Positions 50,237 to 58,793 of a stretch of DNA of 64,000 nucleotides are shown piece by piece (position 1 is the first letter of the stretch; every line of letters begins with the position of its first letter). A model generated the notes under the pieces. It was not told the DNA's origin, ran no database searches, and was given only the letters and a program-made list of their open reading frames with translations. The translations under genes and the position numbers were made by a program. This DNA is from Glaesserella australis (GTDB lineage: Bacteria; Pseudomonadota; Gammaproteobacteria; Enterobacterales; Pasteurellaceae): positions 16,842-80,841 of the forward strand of contig NZ_PTPX01000010.1 in assembly GCF_003260095.1 (NCBI RefSeq), read 5' to 3'.

Positions 50237-50548
50237 ATGGCTTTAGTTTATTCCACAGAAGTTGGGCGAATTACAGAAGAAAAACCAAAGGTGGAGCGCC
50301 CTAAAGGCGATGGTATTGTTCGTATTCAACGTCAAACAAGCGGTCGAAAAGGCAAAGGTGTTTGCGTCATCACGGGCGTTGATTTAGATGATCGAGGATT
50401 AGTCGCTCTTGCTTCTGAATTAAAACGCAAAACAGGTTGCGGAGGTTCCGTCAAAGATGGCGTTATTGAAATTCAAGGGGATAACCGAGATCAGCTTAAA
50501 CAGATGTTAGAGCAAAAGGGTTATACGGTGAAGTTAGCTGGTGGCTAG
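50237..50548 (+). CDS. yciH: SUI1/eIF1-like translation factor YciH
   Basis: A 103-aa protein with SUI1-domain features: RIQRQTSGRKGKGVCVITGVDLDD, LKRKTGCGGSVKDGVIEIQGD and a terminal GYTVKLAGG. YciH can influence start-codon fidelity. It follows pyrF by 31 bases, with an uptake core between. Confidence 0.94.
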   Translation: MALVYSTEVGRITEEKPKVERPKGDGIVRIQRQTSGRKGKGVCVITGVDLDDRGLVALASELKRKTGCGGSVKDGVIEIQGDNRDQLKQMLEQKGYTVKLAGG

Positions 50549-50567
50549 TAGAAGATAGAAATAGAAA

Positions 50568-50590
50568 ATGGGGCGAAAGCCCCATTTTTT
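50568..50590. terminator. Bidirectional terminator between yciH and dld
   Basis: ATGGGGC / GCCCCAT stem with a GAAA tetraloop and T tract on the plus strand; AAAA before it serves the convergent dld gene. Confidence 0.9.
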
Positions 50591-50594
50591 ATGT

Positions 50595-52286
50595 TTATCC
50601 CCAATGTTTCTTCTTCGAGGTTTGTCCAATACCAGGATTGAAACTGTTCGTTGGGTCTAGATCTTGATAGAACTTACGCAAGGCAGGTTTGGCTTCATAT
50701 AAATGCCCCACATTATGCTCCGCAGGGTATTGTGCGCCCCGTTGGTCGAGCAATTTCAACATCTCGTGTTCTAAGGCTACACAATCGTTGCCTTTTTTAA
50801 CGATATAATCTTGGTGGAAAACGTGGCACATAAAGTGTCCATAATAGAGTTTATGGCTAATTTTCTCATTAATTTCTTGTGGCAACACTTCAAACCACTC
50901 ATTATCGTTGCGACGTAACGCAATATCCAACGCCACAATATCTTCAACATCTTTCTCGTGAATGGCTCTATAGCGGATTGCCGCTGATGCAACGGCAAAG
51001 CGATGAAGCATTGCAGCTTGCGTTTCTTCAGGGCTACATTCAAAGTAACCGCCTTTAGCACTGCCTGCAAAATAGGTTTTGAGATACTCTTGAGCTTCTT
51101 TCACGCCAACGCCGCCCATTTTCACAATTAAGTGATGTTCATATTTATCACGATATTGACGCAAACTATCAGACAAATGTTGTGGCAACACTTTAGAGAT
51201 AAGCTGCAACAGCTTGTCGCTGAAATGGTTTGGCAGGAACGAGTATTTTTTCGATAAACGATCCACTTTCGCTTTTAAGGCAAATAACGTTGGCAAGCGG
51301 TGCGTTCCGAGCTTTTTAATCACCCAAAAGGTATCTTTGCCATATTCTGCCGCCACATCAAAAGCATCACGGTGAATATATTCGCCCGAAATCGGCAACT
51401 GCTGGAAATTGGCTAACATATGGCGACGAATATCGCTCAGCACATTGGTTTGATTTGTGCCGATATAGAAAACTGCGGTCTCTTTTTCTAATGGAAAAGT
51501 GTCTAAACGCACGGCAAAAATTGCTAATTTACCCGCGCTGCCTGATGCCTCGTAATGGCGAGCAGGATCCGCATTAAAGCGGGCAGGGGAGTCTTCATCC
51601 ACTTGGCGAACGTGGTTACAATAAGCGTGATCGTGACCTTTGCCGCAATCAAGCTGAATATCTTTGCGTTGATAACGTTGCTCTTGCAGATTTTGCAAAA
51701 TTTCTTCAGGCGTGTCGCCTAAATCAATGCCTAAGTGATTTTTTAGCTCTAACTCACCGCTTGCATTGAGTTGAGCATAGAGTGCCATTTCCGTATAAGC
51801 CGGACCGCGTTGCACCAATGCACCACCTGAATTGTTACAAACACCGCCGATCACAGAAGCACCAATACAAGAAGAACCAATCACCGAATGCGGCTCACGA
51901 CTATGGGGTTTTAAGGCATTTTCAAGAGCATTTAAGGTTGAACCCGGCAAACAGACCACTTGATTTGCGTTATTAATCAACTGGATACCGTCAATTCGCA
52001 TTGCATTGATAATCACAATATCACGATCATAATCATTGCCATTTGGCGTTGAGCCGCCTGTTAATCCCGTATTTGCCGCTTGTGTAATGACAATTACATC
52101 CGCCGCAACACAGGCTTTTAAAATTGCCCAAAACTCAAGTAGTGTCGCAGGGCGAACCACCGCAAGCGCATTGCCCGAACCAAAGCGATAACCACTACGA
52201 TAAACTTCGGTTTTAGAAGTATCGGTAATAATATATTTTTCGCCAACGATGTCGGTGAGTTTCGCGATAAGTTGTTGAGCTGACAT
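50595..52286 (-). CDS. dld: Quinone-dependent D-lactate dehydrogenase
   Basis: A 563-aa FAD flavoprotein bound to the inner membrane face. The FAD domain includes NTGLTGGSTPNGNDYDRDIVIIN and IGSSCIGASVIGGVCNNSGGALVQRGPA; the C-terminal part ends DPTNSFNPGIGQTSKKKHWG. It oxidises D-lactate to pyruvate and feeds electrons to quinone. E. coli Dld is 571 aa. It is convergent with yciH. Confidence 0.97.
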   Translation of the reverse strand: MSAQQLIAKLTDIVGEKYIITDTSKTEVYRSGYRFGSGNALAVVRPATLLEFWAILKACVAADVIVITQAANTGLTGGSTPNGNDYDRDIVIINAMRIDGIQLINNANQVVCLPGSTLNALENALKPHSREPHSVIGSSCIGASVIGGVCNNSGGALVQRGPAYTEMALYAQLNASGELELKNHLGIDLGDTPEEILQNLQEQRYQRKDIQLDCGKGHDHAYCNHVRQVDEDSPARFNADPARHYEASGSAGKLAIFAVRLDTFPLEKETAVFYIGTNQTNVLSDIRRHMLANFQQLPISGEYIHRDAFDVAAEYGKDTFWVIKKLGTHRLPTLFALKAKVDRLSKKYSFLPNHFSDKLLQLISKVLPQHLSDSLRQYRDKYEHHLIVKMGGVGVKEAQEYLKTYFAGSAKGGYFECSPEETQAAMLHRFAVASAAIRYRAIHEKDVEDIVALDIALRRNDNEWFEVLPQEINEKISHKLYYGHFMCHVFHQDYIVKKGNDCVALEHEMLKLLDQRGAQYPAEHNVGHLYEAKPALRKFYQDLDPTNSFNPGIGQTSKKKHWG

Positions 52287-52381
52287 AGTGATTCCTTACA
52301 GGATTTAACAAAATTGATACAAGTATAACAAAGAAAAGGAAACGTTTGCATTAGTTTCTCTATTTATTGAGCAATAAAAAA

Positions 52382-52405
52382 GGCACTCGTTAAAAAACAA
52401 GTGCC
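52382..52405 (-). terminator. Terminator of pta
   Basis: GGCACTCGTT / AACAAGTGCC stem with one mismatch; on the minus strand it ends TTTTTTATT. It is ~95 bases past the pta stop. Confidence 0.8.
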
Positions 52406-52499
52406 GTCAGTAAATTACTATGATCTAAACTCAATAAGCGTTGAGCTATTTAACAAGCCGTTGCACAAAATAAGCAATGGTAAACATTACTAACGCAAA

Positions 52500-54635
52500 C
52501 TACTGTGTCGCCTGAATTGCCGTTAATGCAATCGTATAGACGATATCATCAACTAAGGCACCACGAGATAAGTCGTTTACTGGTTTACGCATACCTTGTA
52601 GCATTGGACCGATAGACACGAGATCCGCTGAACGTTGTACCGCTTTGTAGGTGGTGTTACCCGTGTTCAAGTCTGGGAAGACGAATACGGTCGCTTTACC
52701 TGCAACAGGGGAGTTTGGTGCTTTAGAGCGAGCCACATCTTCCATAATTGCCGCATCGTATTGTAATGGGCCGTCAATGATAAGATCTGGACGTTTTTCT
52801 TTGGCAATGCGAGTTGCTTCTGCCACTTTTTCCACGTCTGCACCTGCACCTGATGTACCTGTTGAGTAAGAAATCATCGCAACACGCGGGTCGATACCGA
52901 ATGATTTCGCTGATTCAGCAGATTGAATAGCAATTTCAGCTAACTGTTCTGCCGTTGGATCTGGGTTTACCGCACAGTCACCATACACAAGCACTTGGTC
53001 TGGTAACAACATAAAGAATACAGAAGAAATAATCGAGTTACCCGGTGCTGTTTTGATGATTTGCATCGGTGGGCGAATGGTGTTCGCTGTGGTGTGAACC
53101 GCACCTGACACTAAGCCGTCCACTTCGTTGGCTTCTAACATCATTGTACCAAGTACAACAGTGTCTAAAAGCTGTTCACGAGCTACAACTTCAGTCATAC
53201 CTTTGTTTTTACGCAATTCCACTAAACGAGCCACATAGTTCTCACGCACTTCCGCAGGATCAATAATAGTAATGCCTTTGCCTAAAACGACCCCTTGTGC
53301 TTCAGCTACACGTTGAACATCTGCTGGTGGTGCTAATAACACACATTCTGCAATGCCACGTTCTGCACACAATGCTGCAGCTTTAACAGTACGAGGTTCA
53401 TCACCTTCTGGCAAGACGATACGTTTTTTCGCTTCACGAGCAAGTTCAGTTAATTGATAACGGAATGCAGCAGGGGAGAGACGGCGTGCACGAACAGCCC
53501 CTTTTGAAATACCATCAATAAAGCCTGCATCGAATTGTTCCGATACATACTGTTTGATTGCATCAATACGTTCTTTATCATCAACAGGCACTTCAAGACT
53601 GAAACTTTGTAAGCTTAATGCTGTTTGCCAAGTGTTGCCTTCAATGCGGAAAATTGGTAAACCTGTTTCAAAGGCTTGTTGGCAAAGTTTCGCAATTTGA
53701 GTATCAATTTTGTAGCCACCTGTTAAGAGTAATGCCCCGATTTCAACACCATTCATTGCAGCAAGAGAAGCAGCTACGATCACATCAGGACGATCTGCTG
53801 AAGCGACTAACAAACTACCGGCTTTAAAGTGATCTACCATATGTGGCAAACTTCTTGCACAGAAGGTAACACTACGAATACGGCGTTTGTGAACTTCACC
53901 TTCATTGATAATCGACGCACCTAAGTGTTTTACTAAGTCAATCGCACGGGTTGCGATTAAGTCAGATTTCCACGCAATACAAGCCAACAATTTAATTGGA
54001 CCTGTTTTAAACAGGTTTTCCATTTCAAGCATATTGTTGCTACTGTGCTGGAAAGAGTCGAAAATTTCGGTTAAATCTGGACGTGTGCGACCTGATTCGT
54101 CCACAGGTGCATTAAATTTATTGATCACAACACCGAGTAGGTTAGGGTTATGGCGACCGCCGAAAAGTGATGCCGCTGCGTCGATACGCTCTTTTAATTG
54201 AGCTGGTTTATCTGCCGCTGGTGCTGCCACTAACACGATTTCTGCGTCTAATGCTTGGGCAATTTCGTAGTTAATGCTGTTCGCATAAGAATTTTTGCGC
54301 GTTGGGATTAAACCTTCGATCACAATAATATCGCTGGTTTTCGCTAATTTTTGATGACGTTCCACTACTTTTTCAAGTAATACGTCCGTTTGGTTTTTCG
54401 CAATTAAGGTTTCCGCTTCACTTAGCATAAAGGGTGTACCAGTTTCGGTACTTTGAGAAAGGCGGATAATGGTAGTTGAGCGATCTAAAGTATCTTCACC
54501 ACTGATCGGCTGTGCAATCGGTTTCAAGAAGCCTACTTTCGCCCCTTTTTGTTCAAGAGAATGGACTAAACCAAGACTTACACTGGTTAAACCAACACCC
54601 GTGCTGATTGGGATTAAAATAATTGTTCTAGACAT
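52500..54635 (-). CDS. pta: Phosphate acetyltransferase
   Basis: A 711-aa three-domain Pta: an N-terminal BioD-like P-loop domain ([20 protein letters not shown]), a DRTGG domain, and the C-terminal catalytic domain ([16 protein letters not shown]...). It interconverts acetyl-CoA and acetyl phosphate. It lies 120 bases downstream of ackA, beyond a strong terminator. Confidence 0.97.
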   Translation of the reverse strand: MSRTIILIPISTGVGLTSVSLGLVHSLEQKGAKVGFLKPIAQPISGEDTLDRSTTIIRLSQSTETGTPFMLSEAETLIAKNQTDVLLEKVVERHQKLAKTSDIIVIEGLIPTRKNSYANSINYEIAQALDAEIVLVAAPAADKPAQLKERIDAAASLFGGRHNPNLLGVVINKFNAPVDESGRTRPDLTEIFDSFQHSSNNMLEMENLFKTGPIKLLACIAWKSDLIATRAIDLVKHLGASIINEGEVHKRRIRSVTFCARSLPHMVDHFKAGSLLVASADRPDVIVAASLAAMNGVEIGALLLTGGYKIDTQIAKLCQQAFETGLPIFRIEGNTWQTALSLQSFSLEVPVDDKERIDAIKQYVSEQFDAGFIDGISKGAVRARRLSPAAFRYQLTELAREAKKRIVLPEGDEPRTVKAAALCAERGIAECVLLAPPADVQRVAEAQGVVLGKGITIIDPAEVRENYVARLVELRKNKGMTEVVAREQLLDTVVLGTMMLEANEVDGLVSGAVHTTANTIRPPMQIIKTAPGNSIISSVFFMLLPDQVLVYGDCAVNPDPTAEQLAEIAIQSAESAKSFGIDPRVAMISYSTGTSGAGADVEKVAEATRIAKEKRPDLIIDGPLQYDAAIMEDVARSKAPNSPVAGKATVFVFPDLNTGNTTYKAVQRSADLVSIGPMLQGMRKPVNDLSRGALVDDIVYTIALTAIQATQ

Positions 54636-54723
54636 TGTTCTTTTCCTATTTACAAGCGGGTAGATTAATCAAATTTTTTGCAAAACTTGCTCAAAACCTT
54701 ACCGCTCTATGTGATATAAAAGT

Positions 54724-54748
54724 AAAAAACCTGCCGATTGGCAGGTTT
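54724..54748 (-). terminator. Terminator between ackA and pta
   Basis: AAACCTGCC / GGCAGGTTT perfect 9-bp stem, 4-base loop, six T's on the minus strand, 7 bases past the ackA stop. It implies that pta depends on read-through or its own promoter. Confidence 0.87.
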
Positions 54749-54754
54749 TAGGTA

Positions 54755-55954
54755 TTATAACGCTAGGCGTGCTGTATCTTGTGCGATAACAAGTTCTTCG
54801 TTAGTTGGAATAACAAAGGCACGGAATGCAGAGTCAGCCGTGGTGATTTCACCTGATTTGCCGAAACGTGCCGCATTGTTTTTCTCGCTATCAACTTTGA
54901 TACCGAACAGTTTCAAGTAGTTTAAGGTTAATTCACGCACAGGGCCTGCGTTCTCACCGATACCGCCAGTAAACACGATTGCGTCTAGGTGATCATCGCC
55001 TAACACTGCCATATAAGCACCGATGTATTTCGCTAAACGGTAGCAGAAACCGTCCATTGCACGTTTTGCATCTGCGTGAGTTGCGTAGTTATCTTCCGCA
55101 TAACGACAGTCGCTGGTGACTTCAGTTAAACCTAATAAACCTGATTTTTTCACAAGGGTATCTTCGATCTCTTTCACTGACATACCTAAAGTATTGTGCA
55201 TAAAGAAGATGATTGCAGGGTCTAAATCGCCTGAACGGGTTCCCATTACCAAACCTTCTAATGGGGTAAAGCCCATTGAAGTGTCAATACATTCACCGTT
55301 ACGAATTGCTGCTACAGAAGCACCATTACCTAAATGGCAGGTAATCACGTTTACTTTTGACGGCTCAACGCCAACCACTTTTGCTGCTTCACGGCTGACA
55401 TAGTAGTGGCTTGTACCGTGGAAACCATAGCGACGCACGCCGTGTTCTTTGTATAAAGAATATGGTAGAGCATAGAGATAAGCGTGTTCTGGCATTGTTT
55501 GGTGGAATGCAGTGTCAAATACTGCCACGTTTTTCTCTTTTAACTCTGGGAAGGCTTTGAATGCTTCTTCAATACCGATTAAGTGAGCAGGGTTGTGAAG
55601 TGGTGCAAACGCCGCAGCTTCTTTGATACCTTCAACAACTTCAGGGGTGATAACGATAGATGAAGTATATTTTTCACCACCGTGAACGATACGATGGCCG
55701 ATAGCACCGATACTGTCTTTTAATTCTGCACTTAAAATATTTTTTACGATGTAGTTAAGCGCTTCACTGTGAGCCGCACCTGCCCCTAAATCTGCAGCAC
55801 CTTTTTCACCATTTAATTTCCATTTAATGCGAGCGTCAGCAAGGTTAAAGTTTTCCGCCAAACCTGATAATTTTTCATCACCAGAAACAGGATCAAGGAT
55901 AGCGAATTTTAACGATGAGCTACCACAGTTAAGAATAAGAATATTTTTTGACAT
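54755..55954 (-). CDS. ackA: Acetate kinase
   Basis: A 399-aa ASKHA-fold kinase. [49 protein letters not shown] and [14 protein letters not shown] are intact. It makes ATP and acetate from acetyl phosphate. It is the gene nearest to the dif site. A short Met-start and weak ribosome site precede it. Confidence 0.97.
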   Translation of the reverse strand: MSKNILILNCGSSSLKFAILDPVSGDEKLSGLAENFNLADARIKWKLNGEKGAADLGAGAAHSEALNYIVKNILSAELKDSIGAIGHRIVHGGEKYTSSIVITPEVVEGIKEAAAFAPLHNPAHLIGIEEAFKAFPELKEKNVAVFDTAFHQTMPEHAYLYALPYSLYKEHGVRRYGFHGTSHYYVSREAAKVVGVEPSKVNVITCHLGNGASVAAIRNGECIDTSMGFTPLEGLVMGTRSGDLDPAIIFFMHNTLGMSVKEIEDTLVKKSGLLGLTEVTSDCRYAEDNYATHADAKRAMDGFCYRLAKYIGAYMAVLGDDHLDAIVFTGGIGENAGPVRELTLNYLKLFGIKVDSEKNNAARFGKSGEITTADSAFRAFVIPTNEELVIAQDTARLAL

Positions 55955-56115
55955 TGTCGAAACACCTATGTGTGAATAATAAAAAATGAACGTGCTTTTT
56001 CAAACACGAGACGTGGTTATAATACGCTTTTTATGCTTGAAAATAAATTCCTATAAAATGAAAGCAGAGCAAAAAACTGATAAAAAATCTGAAATTTTCT
56101 ACTTTCATTTTTATT

Positions 56116-56143
56116 ATTTAACATAATCTACGTTATGCGAACA
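56116..56143 (-). other. dif: dif site (XerC/XerD recombination site), left junction of the integrated element
   Basis: In plus orientation: XerD arm ATTTAACATAA (56116-56126), 6-base centre TCTACG, XerC arm TTATGCGAACA (56133-56143). Read on the minus strand, the XerD arm TTATGTTAAAT is identical to that of E. coli dif and the XerC arm keeps CGCATAA. The 28-bp structure is complete, so it should still resolve chromosome dimers. Genes on the left point mostly rightwards into it and those on the right mostly leftwards, as at a replication terminus. Confidence 0.88.
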
Positions 56144-56168
56144 AAATAGAATATAACTAATTGATTTA

Positions 56169-56226
56169 TAAGGATATTTTCATTTTAATGTTTGTAACCA
56201 TTTGATTTTAAAGGAAAATATCCTTA
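56169..56226 (-). terminator. Inverted repeat at the left end of the element, probable terminator
   Basis: Perfect 13-bp inverted repeat TAAGGATATTTTC (56169-56181) / GAAAATATCCTTA (56214-56226) with a 32-base loop, just after the ssDNA-binding gene. No long T tract, so the terminator role is tentative; it could equally be an origin or packaging hairpin. Confidence 0.5.
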
Positions 56227-56233
56227 TCTAAAA

Positions 56234-56530
56234 TTACTTATCTTCAGCAGGAACTAAAATTACATCGCCAACTTGCAAATCAAAGTATCCGCTTGTTTTA
56301 AATGATTTTGGATGTACATAATAGCTACCTGCACCATAAGGAATTTGATCTTTAGCTAATGGCACTTTAAACTGCACTGGAAATTGACCGCCTAAATCAA
56401 TATAAGCTTCTTGAGTTCGGATAAACCAATCTTTACCCGTTTTTTCACTTTTGCCTGAACGTTCATCAATTCGAGATGTAGGGAAAATTTGAACTTTCAA
56501 AAGATACTGTTTAATGTCTTGATTACTCAT
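56234..56530 (-). CDS. Filamentous-phage gpV-type single-stranded DNA-binding protein
   Basis: A 98-aa protein. It aligns with M13 gpV along its length: RSGKSEKTGK against RSGVSRQGK, YIDLGGQFPVQFKVPL against YVDLGNEYPVLVKITL, YGAGSYYVHPKSFK against YAPGLYTVHLSSFK, and LVPAEDK against LVPAK. gpV coats the phage ssDNA and shuts off second-strand synthesis; the satellite counterpart in CTX/RS1 is RstB. It starts 29 bases after the replication gene; AAGGAAAAC precedes the ATG. Translated in the phage sense. Confidence 0.9.
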   Translation of the reverse strand: MSNQDIKQYLLKVQIFPTSRIDERSGKSEKTGKDWFIRTQEAYIDLGGQFPVQFKVPLAKDQIPYGAGSYYVHPKSFKTSGYFDLQVGDVILVPAEDK

Positions 56531-56559
56531 AATGTTTTCCTTTTGGTTGGGTTAAAAAT

Positions 56560-57825
56560 CTATGCGGCTAATAATTCAAAATCATCTAAAGTCGGTTCTG
56601 TATACCAGTCAGGTCTTTGACAGCTAAAGTCTATTTCAACAAGTTTCATCAAAGGAATGATGTTATGCCGTTCGTGAGCTTTTAGATTTTGTAGTTGGGC
56701 TTTAGTTAAACCTACAGCCATAAGATCCTTTTCATATCTCCAAAATGTCTTACGATCCATACAGTTTGATGTTTCTCTATAGCCATCCGTAAGTAAATTT
56801 TTATAAAAACTGAATAAACGATCAGCTTTTGCATAGCTAACATTTCCTTTTGGAGTGATTGAAAAATAATTTTTCCGTAATAAACGCTGAATTTGATCTC
56901 TGTTGTAAATATTCATATTGCTTTCCCCGACAGCCTTAATAATGTCTTTGAATGCATCTTGCCATAGGTCTTTAATCAGGCTTCTACCCTGCTCTTCGTA
57001 ATCTCTCTGATAGTTAATTAAGTCAAATAAATTGCGTGGGATTTGATGTTTATCTAAATAACGTTGTTTTAATCTTGCTTCAAAACGAACACATTTTTTT
57101 GAAAATTCAATGAGATTTGGATTACTTAATACTTGAATTGAGTTTTGCAGATACTTTTTACTTGGTGATTTTTTGAAGTCGTGCTGGGCTTCTTGTAGTC
57201 TTTTTTGAACTTCATTACCTTTTAGATAAACTTTTAAAATACGGTGTTCTGAACCTGAATTCCATTCAGCCGTTGTGTCATATTCTTTGTTATGTCTTGT
57301 GCGACGTGTTTGTCCTAAATGGATATTTTGGAAAAAAGAGATAAGTTGTTTTTGGATAGATTCTGAATCAATATGAGCTGAAAAAGTTACATCAATCCAA
57401 TCAACTGACGTTTGTTCTATATCAACCATTTCATAAAGCTCTGGCATTGCTTTGATGAATGAACTCAACATTACAAAAGCACAGATTTCTAGGTCAGTTG
57501 AGCCGAAAACATTGTGTCCTTGCAATAATTTTGCAGGGCTTGCTTTCAACTCAACATAAGGCGGTGTTTTCATTCTGTCACTACCATTAAAGATTTTCAT
57601 AGCCAATGAAGAAAAATGGCTAGGAATAGATTCATAAGGGTGAGATAGCTCCTGAACATCAAGATCACCGTCTATTTCAAAAGTCACATTTGATGATTTC
57701 AGTTTTATTCCTGTTCTTCTTGCAATTTCTATCAAAGTCTCTTTCAAAAACGAGGTCTCACCGTCCTTACAGACGATGATATGCTCTGCTTTGAAAGGGA
57801 TAGAAAGTTTCAAGAAGTCAATCAT
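56560..57825 (-). CDS. Filamentous-phage gpII/X-type replication initiation protein
   Basis: A 421-aa protein. MIDFLKLSIPF is the usual start of gene II/X replication proteins. The central RFEARLKQRYLDKHQIPRNLFDLINY and the C-terminal GYRETSNCMDRKTFWRYEKDLMAVGLTKAQL are conserved family blocks. Such proteins nick the plus strand and drive rolling-circle replication; RstA is the CTX counterpart. Length and blocks suggest it is intact. The divergent repressor gene starts 104 bases away, with repeated AT-rich motifs between. Confidence 0.88.
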   Translation of the reverse strand: MIDFLKLSIPFKAEHIIVCKDGETSFLKETLIEIARRTGIKLKSSNVTFEIDGDLDVQELSHPYESIPSHFSSLAMKIFNGSDRMKTPPYVELKASPAKLLQGHNVFGSTDLEICAFVMLSSFIKAMPELYEMVDIEQTSVDWIDVTFSAHIDSESIQKQLISFFQNIHLGQTRRTRHNKEYDTTAEWNSGSEHRILKVYLKGNEVQKRLQEAQHDFKKSPSKKYLQNSIQVLSNPNLIEFSKKCVRFEARLKQRYLDKHQIPRNLFDLINYQRDYEEQGRSLIKDLWQDAFKDIIKAVGESNMNIYNRDQIQRLLRKNYFSITPKGNVSYAKADRLFSFYKNLLTDGYRETSNCMDRKTFWRYEKDLMAVGLTKAQLQNLKAHERHNIIPLMKLVEIDFSCQRPDWYTEPTLDDFELLAA

Positions 57826-57829
57826 AATA

Positions 57830-57889
57830 AATCATATAGGTAATTTATATAACTCAAATATACAACTATAAAATCATATATGCAACTAT
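57830..57889. promoter_or_regulatory. Repeated operator-like motifs between rep and repressor genes
   Basis: AATCATATA occurs at 57830-57838 and 57872-57880 (42 bp apart), and ATACAACTAT / ATGCAACTAT at 57860-57869 and 57880-57889 (20 bp apart). Spacing near whole helical turns in a divergent intergenic region suggests repressor operators, as in the rstR-rstA region. Confidence 0.5.
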
Positions 57890-57929
57890 TTGATGTAAAA
57901 TACACATAAAATTTACATTTGGTGCTTGT

Positions 57930-58262
57930 ATGAATCATTTAGGCGACAATATTAAACGCATTCGTAAAACGGCAGGTATCAGTCAGCAAGAACTTGCTGA
58001 TATGAGTGGCGTATCTAAAGCTCAAATTTCAAGATTAGAAAATGGGGAACAAAATAACCCTCAAATAAATACGATAGTATCAATCGCATCTAATCTAGGA
58101 GTTTCCATAGAAGAAATTATTTATGGTGAAAAAACAGATAGCTTTTCTTACTTAGAAAAGGCTTTAAAAGAGCTTCCACAAGATGATCAAGAGTCAATCA
58201 GAAAACTTATTAAAGTCTGGATATTGATGAGCCAAAGTGAAAAACTTCAGACATTAGAGTAA
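57930..58262 (+). CDS. Cro/CI-type repressor of the element (RstR-like)
   Basis: A 110-aa protein. Residues 5-60 form an XRE helix-turn-helix (LGDNIKRIRKTAGISQQELADMSGVSKAQISRLENGEQNNPQINTIVSIASNLGVSIEEI). The C-terminal ~45 residues are helical and probably dimerise. It is divergent from the replication gene, which it most likely represses, keeping the element quiescent. RstR of CTX phage has a similar length (112 aa), but sequence relatedness beyond the HTH is not claimed. Confidence 0.87.
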   Translation: MNHLGDNIKRIRKTAGISQQELADMSGVSKAQISRLENGEQNNPQINTIVSIASNLGVSIEEIIYGEKTDSFSYLEKALKELPQDDQESIRKLIKVWILMSQSEKLQTLE

Positions 58263-58284
58263 GTGAATAATTTTTAATCTAAAA

Positions 58285-58329
58285 TGTGTCATTTTGACAC
58301 AAGAGTGGACTATTATAGGGTAGTCCACT
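58285..58329. other. Tandem hairpins, candidate replication origin or packaging signal
   Basis: Two adjacent perfect stems: TGTGTCA / TGACACA (58285-58301, loop TTT) and AGTGGACTA / TAGTCCACT (58304-58329, 8-base loop), then a C-rich tract. Filamentous phages carry their origins and packaging signal as such intergenic hairpins. They could also terminate the repressor transcript, although no T tract follows. Confidence 0.5.
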
Positions 58330-58366
58330 GCCCTAACAACCCTTATTCCCCCCCTAAAAGGTCATA

Positions 58367-58654
58367 TCACCGCCCCCTAAAATACCCACGTCTTGGGCTT
58401 TTACTGTAAGTTTTTACAAATTCATCAAGATCTATTGGTACATTAGAATTAACAAGTTCCTGCAAAAACAGCATAAAATGCTCTAATTGGTCAAAACGCT
58501 TGTCTGTGTCGGTTTTACTTTCATTGTTATCAAGTTTAAAACGGACTTCAATGGAATTAACACCTATATAAATGCGGTGTTCGGTCGTTTTAAGTAGTTT
58601 GACCGTTTCATAAAAATGCTTTGGTGTAAGATGAGATAAGGTGATATTAGCCAT
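58367..58654 (-). CDS. Hypothetical protein of the satellite element
   Basis: 95 aa from the ATG at 58654 (MANITLSHLTPKHFYETVKLL). A longer version from 58720 would run through the attP hairpin and is less likely. No signal peptide or membrane segment; the C-terminus is basic (TYSKSPRRGYFRGR). No family recognised. It is read in the same sense as the replication genes and lies next to attP. It could be an antirepressor (RstC position differs), a DNA-binding accessory or a host factor; none is shown. Confidence 0.6.
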   Translation of the reverse strand: MANITLSHLTPKHFYETVKLLKTTEHRIYIGVNSIEVRFKLDNNESKTDTDKRFDQLEHFMLFLQELVNSNVPIDLDEFVKTYSKSPRRGYFRGR

Positions 58655-58655
58655 A

Positions 58656-58758
58656 ATTTCGCATAACAACAGGTTATGTGTAAATTCTCGTGCAGTGGGA
58701 CAAGCCCTATTATACTGCACTCGAATTGTAACATAACCTGTAAAGCATTATGCGAAAT
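58656..58758. other. attP-like forked hairpin of two inverted dif-like sites (right end of element)
   Basis: Plus-strand site: XerC arm ATTTCGCATAA (58656-58666), 7-base spacer, TTATGTGTAAAT (58674-58685). Inverted site: ATTGTAACATAA (58725-58736), 11-base spacer, TTATGCGAAAT (58748-58758). As single strand the two pair: 11 bp of XerC arms, an unpaired bubble, 9 bp (AGGTTATGT/ACATAACCT), then TAAATTC/GAATTTA-type and TGCAGT/ACTGCA stems. This is the layout of CTX phage attP, which XerC recombines as folded ssDNA. The outer XerC arm has the chromosomal form. Confidence 0.8.
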
Positions 58759-58793
58759 TTAACAAAGGAAATTTATCTTAAAATAAATCGCCT

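Larger units (their letters stand above)
56133..58747 (-). mobile_element. Dif-integrated inovirus-like satellite element (RS1/RS2-like)
   Basis: Between a complete dif (56116-56143) and a chromosomal-type XerC arm (58748-58758) lie about 2.6 kb. Contents in phage sense (minus strand): inverted dif-like attP hairpin, a small unknown gene, a divergent repressor, a gpII/X-type replication initiator, an M13 gpV-type ssDNA-binding protein and a terminator. There is no Zot/gpI assembly ATPase, coat protein or integrase. Host XerCD would integrate it. Order and size match the RS1/RS2 satellite of CTX phage (rstR, rstA, rstB). Boundaries assume XerC strand exchange. Confidence 0.82.

Noticed and set aside
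58655..58720. Longer start (58720) for the 95-aa satellite protein
   Set aside because: The extra 22 residues come from translating the attP hairpin and have no ribosome site.
56133..58747. Complete filamentous prophage
   Set aside because: No coat protein, Zot/gpI ATPase, adsorption protein or secretin gene lies between the dif-type ends or beside them.
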